This document shows, piece by piece, positions 8,611 through 18,244 of a stretch of DNA of 56,571 nt; position 1 is the first letter of the stretch; the number at the start of each line of letters is the position of its first letter. Below the pieces are notes generated by a model. That model was not told the DNA's origin and did no database searches. It saw only the letters and a program-made list of their open reading frames with translations. The stretch comes from Lysobacter sp. cf310 (GTDB lineage Bacteria > Pseudomonadota > Gammaproteobacteria > Xanthomonadales > Xanthomonadaceae): the NCBI RefSeq assembly GCF_900114355.1, contig NZ_FOSS01000002.1, forward strand, positions 934,345-990,915, given 5' to 3'. The position numbers and the translations under genes are program-made.

Positions 8611-9243
8611 ATGAGCGCTACGTCCTGGCTGCTGTTCTGCAGCCTCGCGCTGCTGACCGCGTTCAGCCCCGGGCCGGCGGTGTTGCTGGCGGTGTCCAAC
8701 ACCGCCGCGCACGGCGCGCGCCGCGCCCTGCTGGGCTCGGTCGGCAACGCCCTGGGCGTGTTCCTGGTCTCGGCGACCGCGATGCTGGGCTTGGGCGCCC
8801 TGCTCCAGACCTCGGCCTGGTTGTTCGGCGCGCTCAAGCTGGCAGGCGCGGCCTATCTGATCTGGCTGGGCCTGCGCCAATGGCGCGCTCGCGACGACCT
8901 GTTCGCGCGCGCGCCCTCGCCCGCCCAGGCCGGCGCGCCGCGGCGCATGTTCCTGCAAGGTCTGCTGGTGGCGACCACCAATCCCAAGAGCATCCTGTTC
9001 TTCACCGCCCTGCTGCCGCAGTTCATGCGCGCCGACGCCGCGCTGCTGCCGCAGTTCTTCGCCCTGACCCTGACCTTCGCCGCCTGCACCGTGCTGTCGC
9101 ACCTGTGTTACGTGGTGCTGGCCGGCGCCCTGCGCGGCTGGTTCGCGCAGCCGCGCCGCGCGCGCTGGTTCAACCGTGCGCTGGGCACCGGCTACGCGGC
9201 GATGGGATTGAGTCTGCTGCGTCTGCGGCCGGCGGCGGCTTGA
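8611..9243 (+). CDS. LysE/RhtB-family translocator
   Basis: A 210-residue inner-membrane protein of the LysE superfamily with about six transmembrane helices. Signatures are FSPGPAVLLAVSNTAAHGARRALLGSVGNALG near the N-terminus and LLVATTNPKSILFFTALLPQF in the middle. Family members export amino acids or related small molecules. It begins 19 bases after the MDR gene and ends at a bidirectional terminator, so it is probably the last gene of the LysR-linked transcript. The substrate cannot be deduced. Confidence 0.9.
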   Translation: MSATSWLLFCSLALLTAFSPGPAVLLAVSNTAAHGARRALLGSVGNALGVFLVSATAMLGLGALLQTSAWLFGALKLAGAAYLIWLGLRQWRARDDLFARAPSPAQAGAPRRMFLQGLLVATTNPKSILFFTALLPQFMRADAALLPQFFALTLTFAACTVLSHLCYVVLAGALRGWFAQPRRARWFNRALGTGYAAMGLSLLRLRPAAA

Positions 9244-9247
9244 CGCG

Positions 9248-9285
9248 AAAAAAGAAAAAAGGGGCCGGCAATGCCGGCCCCCTCT
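9248..9285. terminator. Bidirectional intrinsic terminator between lysE-like gene and EF-G paralogue
   Basis: GGGGCCGGCAATGCCGGCCCC (9261-9281) folds into a stem of nine pairs, with an A-rich tract at 9248-9260. On the minus strand this is a hairpin followed by a long T-rich run, ending the EF-G-like gene. On the plus strand TCTCTTTC follows, a weaker terminator for the LysE-type gene. Confidence 0.85.
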
Positions 9286-9306
9286 CTTTCGAACAAGCTT
9301 ACGCAT

Positions 9307-11343
9307 TCAGACGTTGCGCGCGGCCTCGTAGCCGTTGAAGACCAGCGAGGCCGAGGCCCGTCCCTGGGTCAGCGAGCGCAGCGCGGTGGTGTACCCCGAC
9401 AGCTGCGCCAGCGGCGCGCGCGCGGAGACGTCGGCGCGCGTGCCGCGGTCGTCGATCGCCAGCACGCGGCCGGAGCGACGTTGCAGATCGCCGACCACGT
9501 CGCCGACGTTGCCGGCGGGCGTGTCCACGACCAGCGTCATCACCGGCTCCAGCACCGTCGTGCCGCTGAGCGCCAGCGCCGCCTTCAGGGCCTCGCCCGC
9601 CGCGCGTTGGAACGCGAGTTCGGACGAATCCACCGCATGCGTCTCGCCGTCGATCAAGGTCACGGTGAGCCCGACCACCGGATAGCCGCGCGGCCCTTCC
9701 ATGAGCGCGCTGCGCAGTCCCTTTTCCGTCGCAGTGACGAAGTTGCGCGGGACCACGCCGCCGCTGGTGCGGTCGACGAACTCGAAGCGACCGTCCGTGC
9801 GCGGCTCGACGTCGATGACCACACGCGCGAACTGGCCGATGCCGCCGTTCTGCTTGGACAGCTTGCCTTCGACGCCCGCGACCGCGCGGCTCGGGGTTTC
9901 CTGATACGCCACGCGTGGCGAACCGGTGCGCACCTCGACCTTCCACTCCTGACGCAGGCGCTCCACCATCACTTCCAGGTGCAGTTCGCCCATGCCCCAG
10001 ATCAGGGTCTCGCCGGTGTCCTCGTCGCTGCCGACGTGGAACGACGGATCCTCCTGGGCCAGGCTGGCCAAGCCCTGGCCGAGACGGATCAGATCGTTCG
10101 CGTTGGCCGCGCTCAGTCGCCAGGACAGCACCGCCGGCTGGGCCTGGATCGCGTCCAGCACCAGCTTGCGTTCGCCCGCGCTCAGGGTTTCGCCGCTGAC
10201 CGCGTCCTTCCAGCCCTGCACCGCGACGATCTCGCCCGCATACGCGGCCTCGACGTCGCGGCCGCGATCGGCCTGCACCACGACCAGGCGGCCGACCCGC
10301 AGCGCGCGTTCGCGCCGCGAGGCCCACACGGTGTCGCCGACCCGCAGCGTGCCCGAGTACAGGCGCACGAACGACAGCGCGCCGTGCTCCTTGTGCACGA
10401 TCTTGAAGACCAGGCCGGCCAGGGGACCGGACGCGTCCGGCGCCAGCGCCAGCTCGCCCTGTTCGCTCTCGGCGCGCACCCACGGCCGATCCAGCGGCGA
10501 CGGCAGGTAGTCGACGATCGCGTCCAGCAGCGGTTCCACGCCCTTGTTCTTGAACGCGGAACCGGCCAGCACCGGCGTGCCCGCGCCCGCCAGCGTGCCG
10601 CGACGCAGCGCGGCCTTGAGCAGGCCGGGGTCGATCGCGCGCGCTTCCAGGTAGGCCTGGGCGAGTTCGTCGTCGTGATCGGCGACGGCCTCGATCAGGC
10701 GCTGGCGCAGCGGCTCGTAGGCGCGGCTTTCGTCGCCGTCCCAGGGCCGGCGCGCGATGGCGTCGTCGAGGCCCCACAGCACGATCTCGCGCGCCACGTA
10801 GTCGACCCAGCCGCGCAGCTCGCCCTCGGCGCCGATCGCCTGGCCCAGCGGCCACGGCTGCGCATCGAGCTTGTCGCGCATTTGCGCCAGCACGAAGTCC
10901 AGCGAGGCGCCGACCCGGTCCATCTTGTTGACGAACGCGATCATCGGCACGCCGTGCCGGCGCGCCTGGCGCCACACGGTTTCCGATTGCGGCTGCACGC
11001 CGTCGACCGCGCTGAACACGGCGACGGCGCCGTCGAGCACGCGCAGCGAACGCTCGACCTCGATCGCGAAGTCGATGTGGCCGGGCGTGTCGATGATGGT
11101 CAGGCGATGCTCGGCCTGACCTTGCGGCGCCCAATGCGTCTGCACGGCCGCGGCGCCGATGGTGATGCCGCGGTCCTTCTCGATCGGACTGAAGTCGGTG
11201 GTGGCGGCGCCGTCGTGGACTTCGCCGGTGCGATGGATCGCGCCGGTTTTCCACAACAGGCGTTCGGTGAGCGTGGTTTTGCCCGCATCGACGTGGGCGA
11301 TGATGCCGAGATTGCGCCAGCGGGAGACAGTGGTGGTGTTCAT
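9307..11343 (-). CDS. EF-G paralogue (FusA2-like translational GTPase)
   Basis: A 678-residue EF-G-family GTPase, shorter than the roughly 700-residue housekeeping EF-G, which in this family normally lies upstream of tuf, beyond the window end. GTPase motifs are G1 AHVDAGKTT (residues 16-24), G2 region KDRGITIGAAA, G3 DTPGH (85-89) and G4 NKMD (139-142). The domain IV core QNGGIGQFARVVI and the domain V end SGYTTALRSLTQGRASASL are present. Members act on the ribosome; paralogues include back-up EF-Gs and ribosome-protection factors such as TetM. Residues alone do not show which this is. No Shine-Dalgarno sequence precedes ATG 11343. It is the only gene after a structured leader. Confidence 0.88.
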   Translation of the reverse strand: MNTTTVSRWRNLGIIAHVDAGKTTLTERLLWKTGAIHRTGEVHDGAATTDFSPIEKDRGITIGAAAVQTHWAPQGQAEHRLTIIDTPGHIDFAIEVERSLRVLDGAVAVFSAVDGVQPQSETVWRQARRHGVPMIAFVNKMDRVGASLDFVLAQMRDKLDAQPWPLGQAIGAEGELRGWVDYVAREIVLWGLDDAIARRPWDGDESRAYEPLRQRLIEAVADHDDELAQAYLEARAIDPGLLKAALRRGTLAGAGTPVLAGSAFKNKGVEPLLDAIVDYLPSPLDRPWVRAESEQGELALAPDASGPLAGLVFKIVHKEHGALSFVRLYSGTLRVGDTVWASRRERALRVGRLVVVQADRGRDVEAAYAGEIVAVQGWKDAVSGETLSAGERKLVLDAIQAQPAVLSWRLSAANANDLIRLGQGLASLAQEDPSFHVGSDEDTGETLIWGMGELHLEVMVERLRQEWKVEVRTGSPRVAYQETPSRAVAGVEGKLSKQNGGIGQFARVVIDVEPRTDGRFEFVDRTSGGVVPRNFVTATEKGLRSALMEGPRGYPVVGLTVTLIDGETHAVDSSELAFQRAAGEALKAALALSGTTVLEPVMTLVVDTPAGNVGDVVGDLQRRSGRVLAIDDRGTRADVSARAPLAQLSGYTTALRSLTQGRASASLVFNGYEAARNV

Positions 11344-11359
11344 GAGATTTTTCGCTATT

Positions 11360-11399
11360 CGTTGCCAACTCGGGAGGCCGCGCGACCCGGTTGGCGACG
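11360..11399 (-). promoter_or_regulatory. Stem-loop between the upstream ORF and the EF-G-like start codon
   Basis: CGTTGCCAAC (11360-11369) plus CGGG (11371-11374) pair with CCCG (11386-11389) plus GTTGGCGACG (11390-11399), with one wobble and one bulge. The stem begins about 11 bases past the upstream ORF stop and ends about 17 bases before the EF-G-like ATG. It is well placed to influence reinitiation or initiation. Confidence 0.6.
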
Positions 11400-11409
11400 G
11401 GGCGCGCGG

Positions 11410-11439
11410 CTAGGTTTCGGTCTCGGCCGCGGTATTCAC
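11410..11439 (-). CDS. Nine-codon upstream ORF (MNTAAETET), in frame with the EF-G paralogue
   Basis: GTG 11439 is preceded by AAGGAG (11448-11453) at an ideal spacing of eight bases and runs MNTAAETET to TAG 11410-11412. It lies exactly 32 codons upstream of, and in the same frame as, the EF-G-like ATG at 11343, with no other stop between. It has a far better ribosome binding site than the main gene. It could be a regulatory upstream peptide coupled to the GTPase by reinitiation, or the UAG could be read through. Coding is inferred from the start signals only. Confidence 0.45.
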   Translation of the reverse strand: MNTAAETET

Positions 11440-11483
11440 GACACGTTCTCCTTGGGATGCACGGGACTGCGGTGGATGGAAAA

Positions 11484-11543
11484 CCGGCGCCGGAGCGCAG
11501 CGCCGGGCCGAACGACGGGCAAAAAAAAACACCCTTGCGGGTG
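11484..11543 (-). terminator. Intrinsic terminator (possible attenuator) in the EF-G paralogue leader
   Basis: On the minus strand GCACCC-GCAA-GGGTGT (core 11530-11543) is followed immediately by nine T residues (11521-11529), a textbook intrinsic terminator about 180 bases upstream of the EF-G-like gene. Its 5' arm GCACCCG (11538-11544) is exactly complementary to CGGGTGC at 11613-11619, inside the candidate leader peptide, so an antiterminator pairing is possible. A second GC-rich hairpin (CCGGCGC..GCGCCGG, 11484-11506) follows without a T run. Confidence 0.75.
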
Positions 11544-11574
11544 CTCGGTATCGTGTGGCGGCGGCGCGGTCGGA

Positions 11575-11673
11575 TCAGCTCGACACGCACTCGCAGATCA
11601 CAGGAGGCAGGCGCACCCGGCCCGCGCTCTCGCGCTGGGCATGCAGCGATATCAGTAGCGGGAACGACTTCAT
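11575..11673 (-). CDS. Candidate leader peptide upstream of the attenuator
   Basis: A 32-codon reading frame (begins MKSFPLLISLHAQRESAG, ends PPVICECVSS) stops about 30 bases before the terminator hairpin. An in-frame ATG at 11703 would make it 42 residues. There is no convincing Shine-Dalgarno sequence. The candidate promoter at 11705-11732 places the transcript start near 11698, so the 11673 ATG would have a leader of about 25 bases. It is proposed from its position only; it could be non-coding leader RNA. Confidence 0.3.
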   Translation of the reverse strand: MKSFPLLISLHAQRESAGRVRLPPVICECVSS

Positions 11674-11704
11674 GGGCGGCAGGGCCGGGTTCTGGGTGCC
11701 CATA

Positions 11705-11732
11705 AGAGTAGGGGCGGCCGCGCCGGAGTCAA
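11705..11732 (-). promoter_or_regulatory. Candidate sigma-70 promoter of the EF-G paralogue leader
   Basis: TTGACT (11727-11732) and TACTCT (11705-11710) are separated by 16 bases on the minus strand. TCTTAT, overlapping at spacing 19, is an alternative -10. The promoter would produce a leader of about 355 bases before the EF-G-like start. The stretch 11733-11890 between it and fadH shows no gene. Confidence 0.45.
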
Positions 11733-11836
11733 TCGTCCGCGCGATGCGGCGCCTGGGATGCAGCGTTGCGGCGGCGCGTGCTCGTCCAGGCGTCGTCCAG
11801 GAGGCCACGCGGACGCCCGGCGCACGTCCTGGTTGA

Positions 11837-13957
<2,121 letters not shown>

Positions 13958-14332
13958 AGCGTTTTCAGGGGAGCTGAACAGTGGTGGGCGTCACGCTCCC
14001 CGGGGCGTCTCGCGCCTCGGAGATACCCTTCCCTGGCAAGGCCTTAGCGCCTATTCAGAGTAAAAACTTGAGTTTTTTCGCGCACTTAGGTTTTTAGATT
14101 CAGCGGGCGTTTAGTTAGTCGCGGCTACCTTGCGCCAACTTTCACGCCGCCGCTTCAGGTGGCAACCCTCGCCGCCCGCGTCGTCCACGCGGTCCACGGC
14201 ACGGGGCAAAAGCGCGCCGCAGAGCCGCTGCCCTCCCCAGTACGCCATGCCGGTCCACGCCGTGTCGTCCGTCCCCGCTAGGAGGGAACGGAAGCCCCAG
14301 TGCGGTCCGGCGCAACGGAGCAAGGAGTCAAT
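13958..14332. other. Spacer between fadH and the cell-wall hydrolase
   Basis: No gene is supported in these 375 bases. An AT-rich patch at about 14058-14116 contains AAAACT-TG-AGTTTT (about 14064-14077), a small symmetrical hairpin. The rest is GC-rich and ends in the GCAAGGAGTCAAT ribosome binding site of the hydrolase. I do not recognise a known riboswitch or small RNA. Confidence 0.4.
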
Positions 14333-14791
14333 ATGAAACTCGCCTGGATCCTGTGGCTGGCCTCTGTGCTTCCGCCGCAACCCGCCGATTCGCTGTGTCT
14401 GAGCACCACCGTGTACCTGGAAGCCCGCGACCAGTCCATCCGCGGCCAGAAGGCCGTGGCCGAGGTCGCCCTGCGTCGCCGCGACAGCGGCCTGTGGGGC
14501 GATTCGGTCTGCGAGGTGGTCACCGCCCGCAAGCAGTTCGCGCCGACCCTGGTATCGCCGGGCACGCGCCTGAGCAACACCGAGGCCTGGGCCGAGTCGG
14601 TGCAGATCGCCCTGGAAGCCGAGCGGAACTGGGCCCTGCCGGCCGGCCAGCGCAAGGAGATCGTGCCGGGCGCCAGCCACTTCGCCGCCCACGCGATCGC
14701 CAGCCCGAGCTGGCGCAACGCCTACCAGGTCGCGACCATCGGCGATCACACCTTCTATCAGGTGCAGAAGCTCAAGCCGCGCAAGACCTGA
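14333..14791 (+). CDS. Cell-wall hydrolase, SleB-like (Hydrolase_2 family)
   Basis: A 152-residue protein with an N-terminal signal peptide (MKLAWILWLASVLPPQPADS) and a SleB C-terminal-type catalytic domain. Conserved family pattern: TTVYLEAR (the glutamate is the probable catalytic acid), GQKAVAEVALRR, CEVVTARKQFAPT and a late ASHFAAH..SPSW segment. These domains cleave the peptidoglycan glycan strand; in non-sporing Gram-negatives they act in the periplasm in wall remodelling. The start is fixed by AAGGAG seven bases upstream. It is a single-gene unit ending at the terminator at 14820. Confidence 0.85.
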   Translation: MKLAWILWLASVLPPQPADSLCLSTTVYLEARDQSIRGQKAVAEVALRRRDSGLWGDSVCEVVTARKQFAPTLVSPGTRLSNTEAWAESVQIALEAERNWALPAGQRKEIVPGASHFAAHAIASPSWRNAYQVATIGDHTFYQVQKLKPRKT

Positions 14792-14819
14792 GCAAGCGGG
14801 TAACGCGTAATAAGAAAGA

Positions 14820-14855
14820 GGAACGAGTGGATGCGCTCGTTCCTTTTGCTTTTTT
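14820..14855 (+). terminator. Intrinsic terminator after the cell-wall hydrolase
   Basis: GGAACGAG (14820-14827) pairs with CTCGTTCC (14836-14843), and TTTTGCTTTTTT follows. Confidence 0.88.
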
Positions 14856-14956
14856 GGGACATGCGCGGCGACGGCGAAGCAACGGCAAGAGGAAGTAGCG
14901 CTTTTCACTCGCTCCTCTTTACTCTGGACGCTTTCCTCATCCCAAGGAGTCCGCTG

Positions 14957-15568
14957 ATGAAGCTCTACACCAAGCCCGGCGCGTGTTCGACCGCCGACCA
15001 CATCGCCTTGCAGTGGACCGGCCAGCCGTTCGACCTGCAGGTGATGACGCGCGACGCGATGAAAGCGCCCGCGTTCCTCGCGATCAATCCGGCCGGCGCC
15101 GTGCCTGCGATCGAGGACGGCGATTTCGTGCTCACCCAGAACGCCGCGATCATGGGCTACATCGCCGACAGTTATCCCGACGCACAGCTCGCCGGCGACG
15201 GCAGCATCCAACAGCGCGCGACTGCGGCGCGTTGGCTCGCGTTCGTGAACTCCGACCTGCACCCGGCCTTCCTGCCGCTGTTCGCGCCCACCCGCTTCTC
15301 CGAAGACGCGAGCGACCAGCCCGCGCTCAAGGACGCCGCGCACAAACGCCTGCGCGCGCTGTACGAAGCCGCCGACCGTCAGCTCGAAGGCAAGCAATGG
15401 CTGGCCGGTTTCCGCAGCTACGCCGATCCGTATCTGTACATCACCCTGCGCTGGGCCGACGGGCAGAAGATCGACCTCAGCGACCTGAACCATCTGGCTG
15501 CGTTCAAGCAGCGCATGGAAGCCGACGCAGGCGTGCGCGCGGCCTTGCAGGCGGAAGGCCTGACCTAA
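14957..15568 (+). CDS. Glutathione S-transferase
   Basis: A 203-residue GST. The thioredoxin-like N-terminal domain (MKLYTKPGACSTADHIAL, with NPAGAVPAIEDGDFVLTQNAAIMGYI around residues 50-75 carrying the cis-proline and glutathione-gamma-glutamyl site) is followed by an all-helical C-terminal domain. The CSTADHIAL active-site region resembles the beta-class GSTs common in Proteobacteria. AAGGAG nine bases upstream fixes the start; the longer open frame from 14831 overlaps the terminator and is not used. It is a stand-alone gene for conjugation or reduction of electrophiles. Confidence 0.9.
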   Translation: MKLYTKPGACSTADHIALQWTGQPFDLQVMTRDAMKAPAFLAINPAGAVPAIEDGDFVLTQNAAIMGYIADSYPDAQLAGDGSIQQRATAARWLAFVNSDLHPAFLPLFAPTRFSEDASDQPALKDAAHKRLRALYEAADRQLEGKQWLAGFRSYADPYLYITLRWADGQKIDLSDLNHLAAFKQRMEADAGVRAALQAEGLT

Positions 15569-16303
15569 GACGCGAGCGGCGATGCGCGCGGCTTGCGCTG
15601 CGTGCATTGCGACGAAGATTCGTGTGCGGCGGCAACCGCGCTATCGCGGGCCCCCGAAGCCGCGCGACGATGCGGTTCGCCTTCGGCTCACCGCATCCTA
15701 CGAATGCCGCCCTACACGGCAATGCTGTTGCTGTTGCTAAAGCGATTGCTGTAGCGGTTGCCATTGCCGTTGCCATTGCCATTGCCGTTGCATTGAAGTC
15801 CAAAAGCACCGCACTCACACAGACAACCGTAGACCCGAAGGGCGGCGCGCAGGACGCGCGCCGTTTTTTGATAGGACAGGGATGTCCTATCGAAAAATCC
15901 CCGCGCCCGCACCGAACTCGCAAGGGAGGGTTGGTCACGCTAGCCCTTCTCTTTGGTTACTTTCTCTTGGGCTAGCAAGAGAAAGTGACCCGCATGCGCA
16001 GCAGGCGGAAGCCGTTGACCTTCGATCAGAAGAAGCGACAGCAAAGCAAAAGCAAATCCTCCCCAACCCTCCTTTTTCAAAGGAGGGAGCTAAGGGCTAA
16101 AGGCTAAGAGCTAGGAGCAAGCGGCCGGCATTCAGCCGTGCACGAACCCGCAGCTCGTAAGCCGGACGGCTTCACCCTGAGGGAGCTAAAGAAGCGAAGA
16201 CGCAGAGCCCGGAGCTGCGCGACGATGCGACCCGTCTATGCCCGCCACATCCCACGACTCGCTTGTGGCGCGTAGCGATAACGGCCACCGAGCTACCGCG
16301 TCG
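15569..16303. repeat. Repeat-rich intergenic region without genes
   Basis: Reading along: a half-copy of the GATGCGGTTCGC..CTCACCGCATCCTACG repeat (about 15666-15702); a degenerate six-base repeat of (T/G)TTGCC/ATTGCC units (15724-15794); two successive hairpins, GGCGCGC..GCGCGCC plus TTTTTT (15844-15869) and GATAGGAC..GTCCTATC (15870-15891); a 15-base inverted repeat GGTTACTTTCTCTTG / CAAGAGAAAGTGACC (15955-15990); a half-copy of the CCCTCCTTTTTCAAAGGAGGG element (about 16053-16085); and a GGCTAARR-type short repeat (about 16088-16120). No coding sequence is supported. Confidence 0.75.
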
Positions 16304-16837
16304 CTAGAGCTGCGCCGCCGCGCGCAGGCGCCGGTCCAACTCGTCCGCCCAAGCCGCATCGCGCACCTTCGCCACCGCCGCACGCAGATCCGGCAGCAAC
16401 TGCGCCAACTCCGCCAGATCGGCCGAGCGCTCGATCTTGAGCTGCAGAAAATACCCACGCAGACCCAACTGCTCCCGCACCGCATCCGACATCAGCGCGT
16501 ACAGCACCCCATAGCGACTGGACGTATCCCCCGCCGCCAACGCAGGAGCCGCGGCCGCGGGCGCGGCCTGAGCACCATTGACAGCGCTGAGCGCCGCCGT
16601 CACGCGCGCCGCCGCGGACGGCTGCCCGCCGACGCCGATCAGGCCCAGCGCCACCAATTGCTCCAGCGCATCCGCCGGCCCGTGCAGGCCGGCGGCGACC
16701 GTACGCAGCTGCGCCACGTCGCGCTGCCCGTCCACCACCAGCAGCAGCGAGCGCAGCACGGTCGGCAGTTTGCGGGTGCGATGCTCGATCTCCTCGCGCC
16801 CCGCCTCGGTCTTGCTCAGGATGTCCTGGTCGCGCAT
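16304..16837 (-). CDS. Conserved protein of unknown function
   Basis: A 177-residue protein that I do not recognise by name. The start at 16837 (MRDQDILSKTEAGREEIEHR) is set by GGAGGGGG six bases upstream. The N-terminal section (about 1-85) has a conserved-looking TRKLPTVLRSLLLVVDGQRDVAQLR stretch and a GLHGPADALEQLVALGLI helix pair resembling a winged-helix module. An alanine-rich linker follows (about 85-110), then a helical C-terminal section (SRYGVLYALMSDAVREQLGLRGYF..LDRRLRAAAQL). There is no signal peptide or membrane segment, so it is probably cytoplasmic. It stands alone between the repeat region and the prpC terminator. Confidence 0.7.
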   Translation of the reverse strand: MRDQDILSKTEAGREEIEHRTRKLPTVLRSLLLVVDGQRDVAQLRTVAAGLHGPADALEQLVALGLIGVGGQPSAAARVTAALSAVNGAQAAPAAAAPALAAGDTSSRYGVLYALMSDAVREQLGLRGYFLQLKIERSADLAELAQLLPDLRAAVAKVRDAAWADELDRRLRAAAQL

Positions 16838-17009
16838 GGCCCCCTCCGGCACGCATCGGCATGGCCGGCATAGCGGCCGGCCGCAGGGCCGACGCTACGC
16901 CTATCGGCGCGCTCGCGATGCGATGCCGTTCGCGCTTTGCGAGCGCACCGGCCGACTATGCCATGCGCCGACCGCGCCGCCGGCGGCGTTAGACCAAAGA
17001 ACGAGGCAC

Positions 17010-17040
17010 AAAAAAACAGGCCGCGCATCCGCGCGGCCTG
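17010..17040 (-). terminator. Intrinsic terminator of the prp cluster
   Basis: On the minus strand CAGGCCGCGC-GGAT-GCGCGGCCTG (17017-17040) is followed by seven T residues, about 40 bases after the prpC stop. Confidence 0.9.
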
Positions 17041-17077
17041 TCCGGTACTGCGGGCGCGGCGCGAACGCCGGCGCGGT

Positions 17078-18232
17078 TCAGCGCTGCTCGATCGGCACGT
17101 AGGCGCGGTCTTCCGGGCCCGTGTAGTTGGCGCTGGGGCGGATGATCTTGCCGTCCTCGCGCTGCTCGATCACGTGCGCGGCCCAGCCGGTGGTGCGCGC
17201 GATCACGAACAGCGGCGTGAACATCGGGGTCGGGATGCCCATCATGTGATAGGCCGACGCCGAGTACCAATCCAGGTTCGGGAACATCTTCTTCAGGTCC
17301 CACATCAGGGTTTCGATGCGCTCGCTGACGTCGAACAGGGTCTGATTGCCGCCGTCCTTGCACAGCGCGCGCGACAGCTCCTTGATGATGGGATTGCGCG
17401 GGTCGCCGATGGTGTAGACCGGGTGGCCGAAGCCGATGACGATCTCCTTACGCTCCACGCGCGCGCGGATGTCGGCCTCGGCCTCGTCGGCGCTGTTGTA
17501 GCGCGAGATGATGTCCATCGCCACTTCGTTGGCGCCGCCGTGCTTGGGGCCGCGCAGCGCGCCGATCGCGCCGGTGATGCACGAATGCAGGTCCGAACCG
17601 GTGCCGGCGATCACGCGCGCCGTGAAGGTCGAAGCGTTGAACTCGTGCTCGGCGTACAGGATCAGCGACTTGTCCAGCGAGTCGGCGTGCAGCGCGCTGG
17701 GCTCCTCGCCGTGCAGCAGGTGCAGGAAGTGCGCCGCCACGCTGTCGTCGTCGGTCTCGCAGTCGATGCGGCGGCCGTTGCGGGTGAAGTGCCACCAGTA
17801 CAGCAGCATCGAACCGAAGCTGGCGATCAGGCGGTCGGCGATGTCGCGCGCCTCGCTGGCCGGATGGCCTTCGCGCTCGGGCAGCACCGTGCCCAGCACC
17901 GAGCAACCAGTGCGCATCACGTCCATCGGGTGGGCGTTGGCGGGCACCAGTTCCAGCGCTTCGGTCACGATCGCGGGCAGGCCGCGCAGGCGCTTGAGCT
18001 TGAGCTTGTAGGCCTTGAGCTGGGAAGCGGTGGGCAGCACGCCGTGGACCAGCAGGTGGGCGACTTCCTCGAAGGTCGACTGGGTCGCCAGGTCGTGGAT
18101 GTCGTAGCCGCGGTAATGCAGATCGTTGCCGCTGCGGCCGACCGTGCACAGGGCGGTGTTGCCGGCCGCGGTGCCGCTGAGGGCGACCGACTTCTTGGCC
18201 TTGGGCAGTACTTGGGTGGCGTTGTCGCTCAT
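17078..18232 (-). CDS. prpC: 2-methylcitrate synthase
   Basis: A 384-residue citrate-synthase-family protein of the short PrpC type. It condenses propionyl-CoA with oxaloacetate to 2-methylcitrate. Active-site histidines lie in GPKHGGANE (H231) and [13 protein letters not shown] (H270), and AEHEFNAST is at 194-202. The length and the adjacent prpB separate it from the longer, hexameric GltA citrate synthases. It lies 12 bases downstream of prpB with no terminator between, so the two are cotranscribed; a strong terminator follows. Confidence 0.95.
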   Translation of the reverse strand: MSDNATQVLPKAKKSVALSGTAAGNTALCTVGRSGNDLHYRGYDIHDLATQSTFEEVAHLLVHGVLPTASQLKAYKLKLKRLRGLPAIVTEALELVPANAHPMDVMRTGCSVLGTVLPEREGHPASEARDIADRLIASFGSMLLYWWHFTRNGRRIDCETDDDSVAAHFLHLLHGEEPSALHADSLDKSLILYAEHEFNASTFTARVIAGTGSDLHSCITGAIGALRGPKHGGANEVAMDIISRYNSADEAEADIRARVERKEIVIGFGHPVYTIGDPRNPIIKELSRALCKDGGNQTLFDVSERIETLMWDLKKMFPNLDWYSASAYHMMGIPTPMFTPLFVIARTTGWAAHVIEQREDGKIIRPSANYTGPEDRAYVPIEQR

Positions 18233-18244
18233 CGGAATTCCTTG

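Noticed and set aside
11410-11412. TAG in frame with the EF-G-like gene as evidence of a pyrrolysine or recoded codon
   Set aside because: A simple upstream ORF followed by an independent or coupled start explains it; nothing suggests pyrrolysine in this group.
9271-11658. Frame of nearly 800 codons on the plus strand opposite the EF-G paralogue
   Set aside because: It has no recognisable domains, is rich in His, Arg and Gln, crosses the terminators, and mirrors the GTPase codon pattern.
13958-14332. Riboswitch or small RNA upstream of the cell-wall hydrolase
   Set aside because: I could not match any conserved riboswitch core; only a small AT-only hairpin is visible.
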